Source: Drosophila pseudoobscura
Lineage: Eukaryota; Arthropoda; Insecta; Diptera; Drosophilidae
Direction: 5' to 3'
Length of the DNA: 64,000 bases
Assembly (NCBI RefSeq): GCF_009870125.1
Contig: NC_046682.1
Coordinates: 1,612,001 to 1,676,000, forward strand
Shown: in pieces, positions 35,801 to 48,082 of the stretch
Numbering within the stretch: the first letter of the stretch is position 1
Layout of the letters: each line of letters starts with the position of its first letter
Made by a program: the position numbers and the translations under genes
Notes under the pieces: generated by a model
Databases searched by the model: none
What the model was told of the DNA's origin: nothing
The model's input: only the letters and a program-made list of their open reading frames with translations

Positions 35801-38800
35801 GAATACAGTTTAAAAACAAAATACCTTACTCCCTACAACATTGCAAAAAACAAAACATAAGCCTTCTCGTAAAACCCGAGATAAAAACTAAGCTACCTTT
35901 CTGGAAATTCCAACCAAATACCATAAATACCGAACTTGACAAACTAAACAAAAATAATACACACGACTCTATATACCAACAACACTTTCGTATTATCAAA
36001 AACCAATTTAATGATCACACATTTCTGTTTACGGATGGATCAAAAACCATAAGTGCCACATCATTTGCAATCACAACGGAAAAAAACACCTTAAAAGTGG
36101 GCTTACTACATCAGTGGGCTTTCATCAATTTACTCTGCCGAAATCATAGCCATATTCGAGGCAATACAAATTGTTAAATCTATGCGCGGGAAATAAATGA
36201 TATATTCAGACTCTATATCCTCAAACACCTCAAGACAAAAATGCTTGAAGACAAACTTATAAAACTCGAACAAACATAGAACTGGTATCAATTTATCAAT
36301 CCCAACCAAATAACAGCCGACAAATTCACCAAAAGACTAGACCAAAACACCACATCAAGGATAAAAAAACAAAAATAATTAGACTAAGACTAGGACATAC
36401 AAGAATAGCTCACCAACATTACCTAGATCCTACCAAAATTAATACTTGTACGCATTGCCTTAATAACGTTCCAATAACTATAGAACACCTACTCAAAGAC
36501 TGCCCATCCTCACAACTCACAGACATACGTTTCAAAATCTTCGCTAACAATAATCCCCGCTCACATTTCTTTCTAACCCAACTAAATCTGAAATCGACCT
36601 AATCATAAACTATCTAAAAGAAACCAATTTATATCCATTAATCTAACTCTAATATAAAACCCATGTAATACATCTCACATATAATAAATATAAAATAATA
36701 AGCATAATGTAACATAATAGCAACATAGCCGAAGGTCATAGTAACCAGCGCTATCATTAAATAAGCTAGATTAGTTTTAACTCTAACATCTTTCTATATA
36801 AATAAATAAATAAATATACAATATTACACACCTGTTGCTGTACCTTGAACTGGGGCTTGTGCGCTACCTAGTAATGCCTTCCGACGCTGACCTTGTATTT
36901 GCAGTTGTCGTTCCTTTTCTTCTTGCGATTGTCGAGTTTTTTCTTCTTCCACCTGCAGGGCACGGCGTTTCTCCTCTTGACGCTTGCGCTCTTCCTTGAG
37001 TCGGCGCTTTTCCTCAGCTAGCTCCCGCCGCCGCTCTTCCTCATTAATAAACTTTGTCGGTGCCGACTGCTGCGGCGGTCTAGCAGCCAAGTTCTGTTTA
37101 TTAGTTGGCTTGACATGAGCCTGAGGCTGTGATGGATGTTGATCCTTGAGTGGTTCCACATCCGCAATCGCAGTCTGTGTTGGCTTTGGACTGAGCGACT
37201 CCTTTAAATGATTGTCTTGATTGTCAGTAGCCTGGGAACAAGCGCCCAAATTATCCACTGGGGGAGTTACAAGGGCTGCTGCTGCACCAGCACCTGGTGC
37301 TTGCACTGCTCCTGCCATGAATTTCTGTTGCTGCTGTTGAGCTAGTAGTTGCTGCTGTTGTTGGCTCTGCTCTTCTTCCAAAGTGGCCACGTCCCACAGA
37401 GTGACCTTTGCGTTTGCCATTCCAGACCATTGCGGGTTCTGGTTCGGATTCGGTGCTTGCTGTTGAGCAGGCAGCCACATTGGAATCATCAGGTTCTGCG
37501 CTGCCAGCATTCGTGACTCGGTCATGAAATCCCCACCAGTGGGATTGTCACTTCCAGGAGTTTGTATCGGAGGCTGCGGATGCCCAACGGTGGGCTGTCC
37601 TCGCAGCAGCATACGCAAGTTATATTCATTTAGCATATCCAGATCGCTGACATGTATATCATCAAGCTTATTCGGCTCAGCAGCCGATCCAGGCAACGCT
37701 ACCTGGTCCGCAGGCCGCTGCGAAACAGCCTGAACCTGCTGTGCCTGCTGATGCATTAGCTTTGCGTTGTGTATAAAGTTGTTTGCTTCCAGTAGATTGC
37801 CTAGTGGCCGCTGCTGGTCTGTGCTATTGGCAAACAGCTGCTGCTGATCCTTTTTACCCTGCTCAGCTATCACATGGTACAACTGGCTCCCGGCTGCCGG
37901 ATTTAGTACAGCCAGCGAGTTACTCAGCCCGCTTAGGCTGCTCAAGTACTCTGGTAGAACGAGCAACTGAACCTTGCGCCGTACTACCGACTCCCGATCG
38001 ACAGCAGAGAGGCGCTGAAAGCACTCGTTTTTGGACAGCTCATTGACTATTTGGTACTCCTGGTGCTGCAAGTACTGATCCTGCAGCATCTGGAATCGCA
38101 TTGTCAGCATATGCGATGTTGCGTCCAAGCCATTTCCGCCCAGATTTCCTTTAATGGCGGCGCTCAGCGAGTCTGCAGCGGCGGTCACATTGGCTTTGAG
38201 CTCTTCTCTTTGCAGTTGTTGCTGCAATTGCTGTTCGCCCAACGAGAGGGAGAGCGCAGCTGACGATGGCTTGCGCGGCGTAAGTGGAAGTGGCACAGGA
38301 AGTGCGGCTGGCATTTGTCCAATGGGAAGATTGTCCAAGTCCATCGGTGAAGGCAGCAAATGGCTGTGCGAGAACGGCATGTTGCCGTGGCAAAGCTTTA
38401 TTAGCTCACCCAATGGCCTAAATCTACTGTCGGAGAAGCGGCGCACAAAGAGGTTTTCATTAAAGTACCCGGCCCGATACCATTCCGTCATCTCCATGGC
38501 ACTGAACGGTCCCTGAACATTAGACTGAGGATCCCGGTAGAACCACAACTCATTAGGATTCGAATTCATCATCTGCGATGTAGGAAGCATTGTCAAATGG
38601 TGTTGGTGGTGCAGTTGGTGGTGATGTTGCATAGCCAACTGGTCCGGAAAAGGTAAACTCGGATGCTGATGTGATGGATGGGCAATGCTTGAATTGGGAA
38701 CCGAAATCGGAACTGCAATAGGTATGGCATGATGCGGAGGATGCGGATGCTGTTGTTGAAGCAGAGCAGCGTCGCCCACAGTGTTCGACTTAATGCTCAT

Positions 38801-41359
38801 TTCAATCTCTGCTAGACCAGGCATTGTACTTGCGAACCGGCCGCTATCTATTTGTGGTTCTCTATGATTGTGGGTTACTCTATTATCATCGTCCATTATC
38901 AGTTTCTCCACCTCATCGGCCACTTCTTTAATTCTATCCGATATATCTCCGTGGACAGCTTCACCAATTGAGGCTGTTGGGTCTTTTGGAGATTGACAGC
39001 TTTCATTCAAGTCCGAGAATTTCATTGGGTGCGTTTCTATCTTCCCTTCGAAGTCCTTATCGCCATCAATGTCTCCGTCAGTGTGATTCCTGCTCCCAGT
39101 CTGAGATAAGTTGTTGCCGGAGTTTGAAGCAGCAGAGTTTACCGCATCGTTGGAGTCCTTTTCTCCAGCTGCAGCCTTGGCCTTTTGTAGATCGGCATCA
39201 CCGTGAAAAGCGCCACTCGAATCAAAGGTGCCACCTAATTCAGATGGATTCTCCATAGCCCACTCAGGAAGATTGTCTTCGGTATCACCACCGCCAATAT
39301 TGCTGCCAGACCACAATTGAGAGTTTTTAGCGCCCGGCTGACGGACTGAAGCAGCAGCCAATCCCGCTCCTGTCTTGATGCTTCCTCCTCGCTCACGATC
39401 AATATCTACAGTCCCAACCGTCGAAATAGAGCGCTGTATACTGGCTAATCCATCCAAGTTGGAGTCCTCGTCACGCCAACTAGTAGACCGACCTGAAACG
39501 CAATATTCCAAATTAATGTAATGTAATCTATGTAAAATCTAAATGTAGATAAATATACCCTTGCGGGATATTCCACTAAATAATACTAAAACTAAAAAAT
39601 AATAAAATGTAATTCAAATACTTGCAGATAAGTAAACCATTAGTCGTCGCCGTTACGGGGACATAAATACATATGTATAAATACATGACCATATGACCAC
39701 ATAAATACATACAATCAGGCAGGGTCCGTTTTTCATTTACTTTTGCGGATTACGTTTTCACATATTTCACATATTTTTGCTGTTTGCCCCAAAACAAAAA
39801 TGTTTTCCTGGCCAATTTTTTTCGAGCCAAATTTGAGGTTGAGTTAAAATAAAATTATATAAGCAATATAAAGAAAGCAAAAGTTAAATTACCCTTATAT
39901 AGGTGTCAAGTTTATGTTAATGCACCAATAAGTCATCTATTTTTCCTTTTGCAATTAATGGAATGTCGTTGTATAAAAAACCGTTTACTTTTCATTTCGT
40001 CAACGAATGAGAACGGGAGCACCAATTTATGTGTATTCAAAAGTAAATCGAAAAACTTTAGTGAATGTGAAAAACGGAGACTGGCTGAATATACAAAATT
40101 AGATTTAAAATGCAACAGTAGAAATCAAAATTCATTTGATCCATTGCGGAATTTCACTAAATCTTATCAAATAAATGCATTTGCCACTGAATTGAAATTG
40201 AACGACGACTTATTGCATTTGTATGAATGGTGGACAACACCCGCCTAACATAATAATTCACTTTTGATGTACTTTATGACACTTCTTGGTGGATAAAAAC
40301 AGCAACAAAAATTGTCAGCCAATGAGAGCTTTGCGAAACTTTCTAGAGCCCTACAAGTGTAATAAGGATAATTACCTCTGCAAGGGTATAAAAACAATAT
40401 ATATTAAAGGTATAAGTACTGATAACTGACCCCAGCGGTGCGTGTTGGCCACAAAGCTAGTATTGGTACTTCCTCCACCGCCACTGCTTCTCCATCCGGC
40501 AACATCCGATCCAGAAAGGTTATTGCTTGTAATCGGGCCGTCTCCAGATCCATCTTCGTTTCGACTTCGCCGCCAGTTTTCCATGTTCCGATGATGACTT
40601 GAGAACTCTTTTCTGGGACTCGAACTAGGTGTCCCGTTCCAGTCCAGGCCTCCCGCATTGCCAAGTGATGTGCTAACAGCCACTGAATCACCTGTTCCAT
40701 TTCGCTCGTTCCAATTTCGTTCAGTCTAGGAGAATAATTTTCTTCATATCCTCGTACTCTCTCAGAATCGCCACCCACCCAATGATTCTGCATCATTCTC
40801 TTACCTTGATGGACATAGCTGATAGACCTTCGTCGTATAAACCACCAGGGCGCTGATATATAGGATGATAAACTGATTTTCCGCGCATTCGGCCCCGATC
40901 GACTGTTCCACCACGTCCAGTGCCACGCGGAGCTGTTCCAAATCCACCCGTCGAGCGCTGCAACCAGGCTGGACGAGACTGTTGGTAGGATCATCAATTT
41001 AACATTGTTATGGGAACGGGAAAAATTGCACTTACGCTACTCCCAGTTTGATTGTTATCCTCTTCAGTGCTTGGCGTCAGGGCCAGCGGATACTGAACTT
41101 TGTCCACAAAAAGCTTCTTAAACGAAGGTAAAATCTGCGGCAACAAACAGTGCCGATCAAACAATGACAGCATTTCTTCACGTCCATACCGGTACTCTGG
41201 AAACATATTGCGAGAGGAAGCTGCTGTCGTGTTGTTGCTAAGGCTGTGCGTTGCCAGAGAGCTATTGGTTCCTCCACCGTTATTGCTACTGGAAGATCCT
41301 GAAGGCTCCGCTGACATATTGCGCAACCATTCAGGACCGAACTTCATAGAATCTGTCAT
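29884..41359 (-). CDS. Gyf: GYF-domain translational repressor GIGYF, eight coding exons
   Basis: Coding exons on the minus strand: 41359-41036, 40978-40805, 40725-40431, 39492-36832, 32220-31267, 31203-31129, 30218-30064 and 30009-29884. They sum to 4764 nt (1587 aa plus stop), and every junction keeps phase. Residues 56-64 (YRYGREEML) match the 4EHP-binding Y-x-Y-x4-L motif of GIGYF proteins. The GYF domain lies near residues 575-635 (starting at LWFYRDP) with the hallmark GPF...[10 protein letters not shown], which binds proline-rich partners. A Glu/Arg-rich coiled coil ends exon 4 and another opens exon 5. Exons 5-7 carry the conserved GIGYF tail ([17 protein letters not shown], then [12 protein letters not shown]). 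The last exon is Lys-rich ([11 protein letters not shown]). The family works in the cytoplasm with 4EHP to repress mRNAs and in autophagy control. Polyglutamine and Pro-rich runs fill the linker regions. A decayed LINE occupies intron 4. Confidence 0.95.
32560..36815 (+). mobile_element. Decayed I-clade LINE inserted in Gyf intron 4, antisense to Gyf
   Basis: From left to right there are three CCHC zinc knuckles of a Gag-like ORF1 ([13 protein letters not shown] near 32780, CFNCGEDFH near 32850, CINCNNDQH near 32925). An endonuclease-type start (MIEWNLRG, 33495) follows, with 'LILGDFHSW' near 33835. Reverse transcriptase pieces come next ([10 protein letters not shown] near 34960, MPQGSPISV at 35127, [10 protein letters not shown] near 35225), then an RNase H start (FLFTDGSK near 36025) and a terminal CTHC...HLLKDC knuckle near 36450. 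The 3' end is (TAAA)n at about 36797-36816. RNase H plus a simple-repeat tail points to the I clade. Many stops and frame changes make it non-functional. The 5' boundary is uncertain. Confidence 0.85.
39955..40110 (+). repeat. Two-copy dispersed sequence, copy 1 (in Gyf intron 3)
   Basis: The segment shares the ordered blocks GTTGTATAAAAA, CTTTTCATTTCG, TTCAAAAGTAA, GTGAAAA and CTGGCTGAAT with 46735-46895. It lies in a 100-codon open frame (39949-40248) that I do not recognise. Both copies may descend from an unidentified mobile element or gene fragment. Confidence 0.6.
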
Positions 41360-42260
41360 TTTCAGTAGCCTCTTGTTTCCTTTATATTTTGCTGAAGCTA
41401 AGCGAATAAAAGAGTAAACTAAATTTAGTTCGAGTTTGACAAACAAATCATGTATGTAATTACAATATCTAACAACGATTCCACTTTATTACTGATTACT
41501 GATCTTCGTATTAATTCTGATCGTTAATGGAAAATTCACTTTTATGTTTTTTTATTTGATCAGTTTTCAGTATGATCAGATTGCATTGCGTATGTGTGTA
41601 TAGAAGCAAGATCATGTATTATCGAACTAAAAGAAGAAAATAACAAATAAATAGTTCCGAGCAACGCAACCTAACCTAAAAAGGGAACTTAAGTCTCGCA
41701 CACGAACGTAAAATTGAAGAAAAAAAATCACACATGCACACAAAATTTTACATTTTGAACGACATATCAAGACTTAAATACGTATATATGTAATATTTCA
41801 GCATGTGTTTTCACAAAATTCCACTTTAGTCCCAGTGATCTAAACAAAATCATTAGTTATAACATATGTATGTACATACAGGCAAACATAAAATAGATTT
41901 TACAGTAATGTACAAAACAAAGTAATATTTTAAAGGAATCACCTCAAAATAGGCAGTCAACATACATGTATATATGTACATACATTCATATGTACGTGAG
42001 TATACATATGTACATAGATATGTGGGCATACGCAACATGCATTGATAATTTGTTAAGATAATATCAAGGAAATACTTGTCTAGGTTATATTCAAATGATT
42101 TCGATATAACAATGATATAACAATTCAGAAACACCAGGCGGCCCGAATTATTTGTTAAATGATTTTACTTACATACACACGAATTACCACCAAAGGGAAG
42201 AAAGCAACGATGGCACTATCGGCATATCGGCAGGCATATCGATGGTTTCGCTATTATTCA
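41360..42260 (-). promoter_or_regulatory. Gyf: Gyf 5' UTR, first intron and promoter
   Basis: The first coding exon continues upstream of the ATG to an acceptor (CTTAGCTTCAG) at 41392. A strong donor GTAAGT lies at 42167-42172, so a non-coding first exon probably starts a little above 42173. A TATCGATG motif at 42238-42245 resembles the DREF element TATCGATA and would suit a housekeeping promoter. Intron sequence between them holds TATG/TACA microsatellites (about 41985-42020) and no other gene. Confidence 0.5.
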
Positions 42261-42267
42261 TGATACT

Positions 42268-43444
42268 CAGTGCTGCCATTTTAGCTTATTTTAAGCTAGA
42301 TTTGGCTTATTTTAAAACCAAATAGATTGAGAAATATTTGAAATGCTTATTTAAAAGTTCATTTAGCTTAAAATATTTGGTTCAAACAAATTTATGTTTT
42401 TTTATTTTATTGTAATATTTTTAAATTTTTAACGAGAAAACTGATAAAAATCATATTTCTTGTTCGTATTTTGGTACATTATATTGTGCATACATGTATA
42501 GTAATTTTTCGTTGATAAATTTTAGCAAAGACTATACAATACCAAGATGTTGCATGAGCGACCAAAAAGCTTTTCTATGGCGGGTACTAACATTAGAACC
42601 CAAAAGGCACGAGGGAGAGCGCGGGGTTTCAATTCCCTTTTCGCCTGTACTTCGTCTCTACCGCAATTCTGGACTCTCGAGCCTCAGCACCGTCGAAGCG
42701 GTGGTCGCGAATCGCCGATGTCTTTGGAGCGGCACAGTGGGACCTTTGGCCGTCTCAGCTTGCTAAATTAGTTAGTGAATATGAGTTCAATAAATATTTG
42801 TACGTTGAAAAAATGTTAAACTTTGAGTGCTTATATCTTCTAAACTGAAACTATCTTGAAAATTCGATTGGAAAATTCTCTATTAGATGCGTACATTAAA
42901 TTTATCTAAAGCACTCATACATACACACCGACTCGACGCTGACCGAGGCATTGACGAAGCCGAGTAGCATTTCGGAGGCGAAGGTAGCGTAAAAGAGAAT
43001 TGAAGTAATAGACCTGCGCGCCCGTACCATGAAGTGTCAAATGAAAAAGAATTTGTTCCTCATGCAACATCTTGCAACATGCATTGTATAGTCTTTGATT
43101 TTAGTCACACTACAGTATTGCACATTCACATATGAAAAAATGCCGAAACGTCTTATAATCAAAATTTCCACAATTTCTGGTTAAATTTTTATGAATTTAA
43201 GGAGTGTCTACGCAATGTGCCAACTGACCCCACAAAATCGTACTGCAGCTCTTATAAAGCAAAAATTTGGGCCAAGTTGTGCGAATTACGGCTGTCGAAT
43301 AAAAATTACACAAGAAAAGTTTATCGACAAAATTAAAGTATCCATTATTTTGATATGTGTGTTTATGGCTAGCTTATTTTTAAACTTTTTTTTTATTTTT
43401 AGCTTATTCTAGCTTATTTTTTTCAATCTAGCTTATGGTGACTC
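42268..43444. mobile_element. hAT-like non-autonomous insertion
   Basis: The left end reads CAGTGCTGCCATTTTAGC and the right end, read inward on the minus strand, is AGTCACCATAAGCTAGATT. Both are followed by 'agcttatttt' and 'agctagatt' motifs, so they form degenerate inverted termini. The sequence flanking the insertion is found uninterrupted at 43681-43712 (gatact then atcgagc), which shows the empty site. Inside are two unrecognised frames (42547-42771 +, GC-rich; and 43191-43412 +). Confidence 0.55.
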
Positions 43445-43990
43445 CATCGAGCTTTTATCTACTTTGATTTTGAAAAGTGCAGTGGTGTCAACTTAAGCCA
43501 ACTCATTGCGAAAGGGTCTAGGTGTTATTGTAACTAGCTGCAACCCGGAGCGCAGAGAACGTTTCACAATGATGGCGAAAGCCATTTCTCTCCAAGATAA
43601 TGCAGCAAAATGAATTAGTTATTTTGATTTAGAGTTGTCAAACCATCGATGGCACTATCGATAGTATTGATGGTTTTGCTACTATTCATGATACTATCGA
43701 GCTCTTATAGGTCGCTTCCCCTTCTCTACTTTGATTTTGAAAAGTGCAGTGGTGTCAACCGAAAAACTTGAAGATCCCTTTAGCCAACTCATTACAAAAG
43801 GTTCTGGTTAAGTGGGTGTTATTGTAACTGACAATGCGCATGCCATGTTTAAGGCATGTGACATTCTTCAAAAACGACACCTACTGCTTAAATTTAGCGG
43901 TGCAAGACTGCTTGAGCCAAGAAAATTTGAAGTTAGGGCTGAGAAGATGGAAGCGCATGGTTACCTGTTTTAAAAGTAGCACGATCGCAT
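43445..43990 (+). mobile_element. hAT transposase remnants in a partial tandem duplication
   Basis: Near 43832 the frame reads VIVTDNAHAMFKACD, the hAT motif holding the second catalytic Asp (V-x-TDNA-x-x-M). Just before it lies LKSAVVSTEKLEDPFSQLIT, also in the expected order. The first part of this segment occurs twice ('ctactttgattttgaaaag', then 'tgcagtggtgtcaac', at 43461 and 43723). Frames are broken, so it is a fossil. A TATCGATA motif sits near 43658. Confidence 0.65.
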
Positions 43991-44399
43991 ATAAATAGTT
44001 CAACGTTCAAATGCTGGCAGGCAGGTCTGCTTTTTTTTGGTTTTGATATTTAAAGATCGCTCAGCAATCAGCCTTGCCACCATATAAGATACCCGATATA
44101 AAAAACAATTATTTATTTAACTTAGCTTGAACTCGAATTTCTACAAGATCTGCGTAGTTTAGGGACTCCTTGCTATTGGACTGTGTTTAAAGCAAGGTTT
44201 AAGTAAAAAAGTTCAACAAAATGTACAAGAAAATGATCGGTAACAGAGCGGTAAATTAACTTTATTGTGAAATTGAGCCGATTTTGTGATTGCCATTTTG
44301 AAATAACAATCACACACGGAATAGCCGTGAAACATCGGTTGTTTTTAGGAGTACCCTGTGCCATCTGGATTTACCGTCATTTGAAGCCACTGTAGGCAG

Positions 44400-45020
44400 A
44401 CGCACAAGGCCCTTTTGCTCAAACAACAGTAGCCTAAGCAAACGAGTATCGTTCCAATTGCTCAATTTAGATAGAACTACCCAAGCGAGCACCATATGGA
44501 GGTTCCCCGTAAGGCTCTTCTTGCCACTTACGCGGACGATATATCACTGCTATACAGCTCCAAATGCCGCCTTGAGACAGCAGATGGACTCCAGAGTGCG
44601 TCCACTCCTTGGAAGCTTGGTGAAGGAGATGGAATTTAAAAGTCAATCCACTGAAGACCACCAATCCATGCTTCACCCTGAAAGCGGCCATAGACCACAC
44701 CTCACCCATAAAGTTTGAAGGCATAACTTTGGACCAACCAGAGCAAGCAAAATATCTCGGAATCACCCTTGATAAGCGTCTCATATTTGGTCCACACCTG
44801 AACGCTACGGCTCGTAAATGTGGGCAAAGAATGCAGCAACTGCGGTGGCTGATTAACAGAAGAAGCACCATGTCAGCAAAAAGAGCGGTTTATGTACACT
44901 GTGTAGCCCCGATCTGGCTCTACGGTTTGCAGACTTGGGGTATTGCTGCAAAATCTAACTATAAACGGATACAGGTCCTGCAGGTCCTTTGCCATGCTCC
45001 CATAATTTTATACGATTAAT
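44400..45020 (+). mobile_element. Jockey-like non-LTR reverse transcriptase fragment
   Basis: Near 44500 the frame reads VPRKALLATYADDISLLYSS, containing the YADD active site. After a frame change, 44729-45019 reads KYLGITLDKRLIFGPHL, QQLRWLINRRSTMS and IWLYGLQTWGIAAKS, the usual stretch downstream of the RT domain in jockey-clade elements. Both ends are missing and the frame is broken, so this is a dead fragment. Confidence 0.85.
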
Positions 45021-46734
45021 AAATAAATTTTCTATTTGACTGGCTTACTTTAAATAATTTCTATTATTGCATTTTGCATAAAAAAGGCTTTAGCGAAATA
45101 GGTCAACCAAAAAAAAAAACGGGTTTAGCGAAATAGGTCAAAACAAAAATTTCTACAAAATTGGTTAGATTTTTAGTCCTTGCTTTTATTGTATTTTGAC
45201 TAAAACAAGGCTTGAACAAATATTTCGTTAATTTTCTATGAAGATAAAACGTAATTTATAAAGACCTTTTCTCAAATTGATATGTTTATGTTTATATTTA
45301 TGTATTTTATTAGTATCTTGTATATATTTATATCGATCCTGATAGAGATAGAGATATAGAATTTTCTCAATTCTATAACATCCGTTTCCCTAGGGTATGA
45401 AAATCGGTGTATATTTGCTGTCGGCTTGTGATATAATAGAGACTCTTGCCACATTTTATTTTTTCATTATTCTGAGCCCATTAATGGTATTCCTAAAAGC
45501 GAGGTGGACTTGTGTAATTAATATCTGTGACTGTTTTAGGCGTAGAAAATATATAAAACTCGAACGAAACTAAACTAACTAAAAACGAAAATTCGTAAAC
45601 TAAGGAGTAGGCGAAATCAATGGTGTAAACAGCTGACTGGGTTGCCACCCAAAGTATTTTAATTTGTATAGACGATTTAATTATGATTTAATCAAGTGTG
45701 TCATATTATTCCACACTCCCCTCTCTTGGCTTGGTTTGTTTTGGTGCAGCCAAAGTTGAGGAGCGATAAGAAAAAAATTTGTTATCAGGCAGGCTCCGGT
45801 TTTCACTTTCTCCGGATTTTACAAAAGGCAAGATTTTCCCGTTTTCAAAATGAAATATTTGGTCATAGCAACAAAACTATGAGCTTTCGTGCTAACAGCT
45901 GACGCAGGCCAATTTGGTTAACGGAACGCTGGCAAGAAATACACTTTTTTACTCGTAATATGCGCGTAACAGAACGTCTTTTCGCTTCTTGGCGGCGTTG
46001 TCCGCGTGTTCCGCTGCTGTAGCTAAAGACGTCCCCGGCAGCAGGCACGGCCCCGGGGACATTACTGCGGCTCGTTGAATGACTTGGAAAAATAGTTGGG
46101 GGCCATCCGGATGGGAAGGGTGTTTGATATTATTGTCAATACTGTATATCCATATAATTAAGGAACTCTTCATGAGTCCCGCGAAATGCCTTTCGCGAGT
46201 CGTACACATTTTTCTTGACCCAAATTCGCAGAAGCTTCGAATTCAAATCTTATTTACTTCTGTATTTACGTATATTTTGGCTATTAACTTTACGCTTTGC
46301 CCAACTCACTAGTCAATATACTCTTTGGATATAAAATATAAAATTCGTTGGTAACTTATCTGGCACACAAACTCACTCAAAGTCTCTCTACTTACCCACA
46401 CCAAATGGAAGCGATGAGACGTTAGAGACACGTTACCGTGACGTCAAGAAAGTGCCCGCGGTCTCACGGCTTCAAAATTTACCCAAGAAACTGACGTTTG
46501 CAAGAAAATTAATTCAATCTCCTACGCACGTCGTTCACTTGACCTATGCTGAGGTCCGCACGAGCGGACTGATGCAAAACCGAACAAAAGCTTACAGGTC
46601 GATGTATGTACATATGTAGCTTTATCCACTTAAAATATGAGTAGAAGGCATAACCTAAATTGCCCTGTTAAATGTAACAACAAACAGTAAAAAACATCAA
46701 TCAGTCATCTGTTGTGTACCTTTTACAGTTATGA

Positions 46735-46895
46735 TTTGGTTTGTTGTATAAAAAGCCGTTAACTTTTCATTTCGGCGATGAAATGCGTTTTGTGAAAACG
46801 AGATCACTATTTTTGGCGTTTTCAAAAGTAACTGGATAATTTATGCGAAAGTGAAAACCGCGTCCTGGCTGAATGACTTCTAAGGATGTTAAAAA
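46735..46895 (+). repeat. Two-copy dispersed sequence, copy 2
   Basis: This is the partner of 39955-40110, with the same ordered blocks. Its frame is broken by several stops, unlike copy 1. Confidence 0.6.
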
Positions 46896-48076
46896 TGCGC
46901 TGCTAGAAGTCTGCAGTCCAGGCTGCCCGCCATCGATTTTAAATTACTGCAGGAAATTCGACGTAGTGGTGAATTGCTTGGCTGCTAGCTCGAGGATAGA
47001 TCCATGCAAATGTCACGGAGCCCAAATTATAGTTTAGTCCAATTTTACATCGCCCTGGCGTGGAGAAGCCGGCGGAGAAACAAAGAACGGACTAGGCTGA
47101 GGTCCAACGTAAACGGCTGAGAGACTATAAGTAGTCGGTTATGTGTCTGCAAACCATCGATTAAAAAGCGGTTTCAAGAAGCTATCCAGCGCAGATGCAG
47201 GTGTTAACCCAGTTACCAGCGAGTTGCCTGGTAAAAAATAGTATACGGTGGTCTTTGCTAATGCAAAATCCTCGGGTTTCTTAAGCCAACAATCCAAGAC
47301 TTTGTCGAAGTTGGCCCATGACCTGCACTCAGTGTCGCCCCTGCGCTCGACGTTTCTAGGAGGTTCCTATTTCCAACCAGAGAGAACACTTCATCGACCG
47401 AAAAGCCATGCTAAATACTATCGCAGCTGCAAGGACATGGAGGAAAGGAGCATTCCTGAGAAGGCGACACCGGATACTCGGTGGATTCCGGATACTCTTT
47501 TTAAGAAAATGTATCTTAAAATGCAAAATTGTTCTTTTTTAAAATACAAGAAATTATCGGTCCAAATCGACCAAACTCGTGCAATTAAGGTAAATAAAAA
47601 TGTTTAAACTATTGAAATTAGGCAAGTTAGATATTTATTGCAATGCTTTCGTTAATACCTCTTTTATTACAATAGAAAAAAATAATGATTCACATGGACT
47701 TTTTGTGCATGTGAAGTATCTTTAACAAATATTTCAGAATTACCAATTTATATTTATACAGGTACTTATTTACATAAATAGGAATGTGCGTGTGAGTGTA
47801 ATTCAAATGTACAGATGATTATGAAGCCATTAACAGTTGTTAACACATATGTATTTATATCAGCAGATTTGCCGCATTGTCATAAATATATATGTTATAT
47901 ATATGTATAGGGTAGTGGGCTCCGTCCCCTGCTCAGTTTCGCTCTACACCCCTCAACAACTCTCAAACAACATTTTTATATCAAAACATACATGTATGTA
48001 TGTATTTGGCCATCGAATTGAATCAGCATTGGCTGCAAAGTGTAATTTTTTTTTATATTTCTTTTCTCTTCTTTCT

Positions 48077-48082
48077 TTTATT
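48077..48082 (-). promoter_or_regulatory. unc-13: Candidate unc-13 polyadenylation signal
   Basis: TTTATT on the plus strand is AATAAA on the minus strand, about 570 nt after the unc-13 stop. Other sites may be used. Confidence 0.3.

Noticed and set aside
37251..39258. Frames overlapping the large Gyf exon
   Set aside because: Shadows of the Gln- and Ser-rich Gyf sequence; the Gyf frame has the GYF domain and joins other exons in phase.
40404..40997. 197-codon minus-strand ORF spanning two Gyf exons
   Set aside because: Its frame reads through an intron and uses the wrong frame in both exons. The spliced frame gives [11 protein letters not shown]... and ...[13 protein letters not shown] in phase with neighbours.
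47248..47607. 119-codon plus-strand frame
   Set aside because: No recognisable motif, and located in a transposon-rich spacer; it cannot be supported as a gene.
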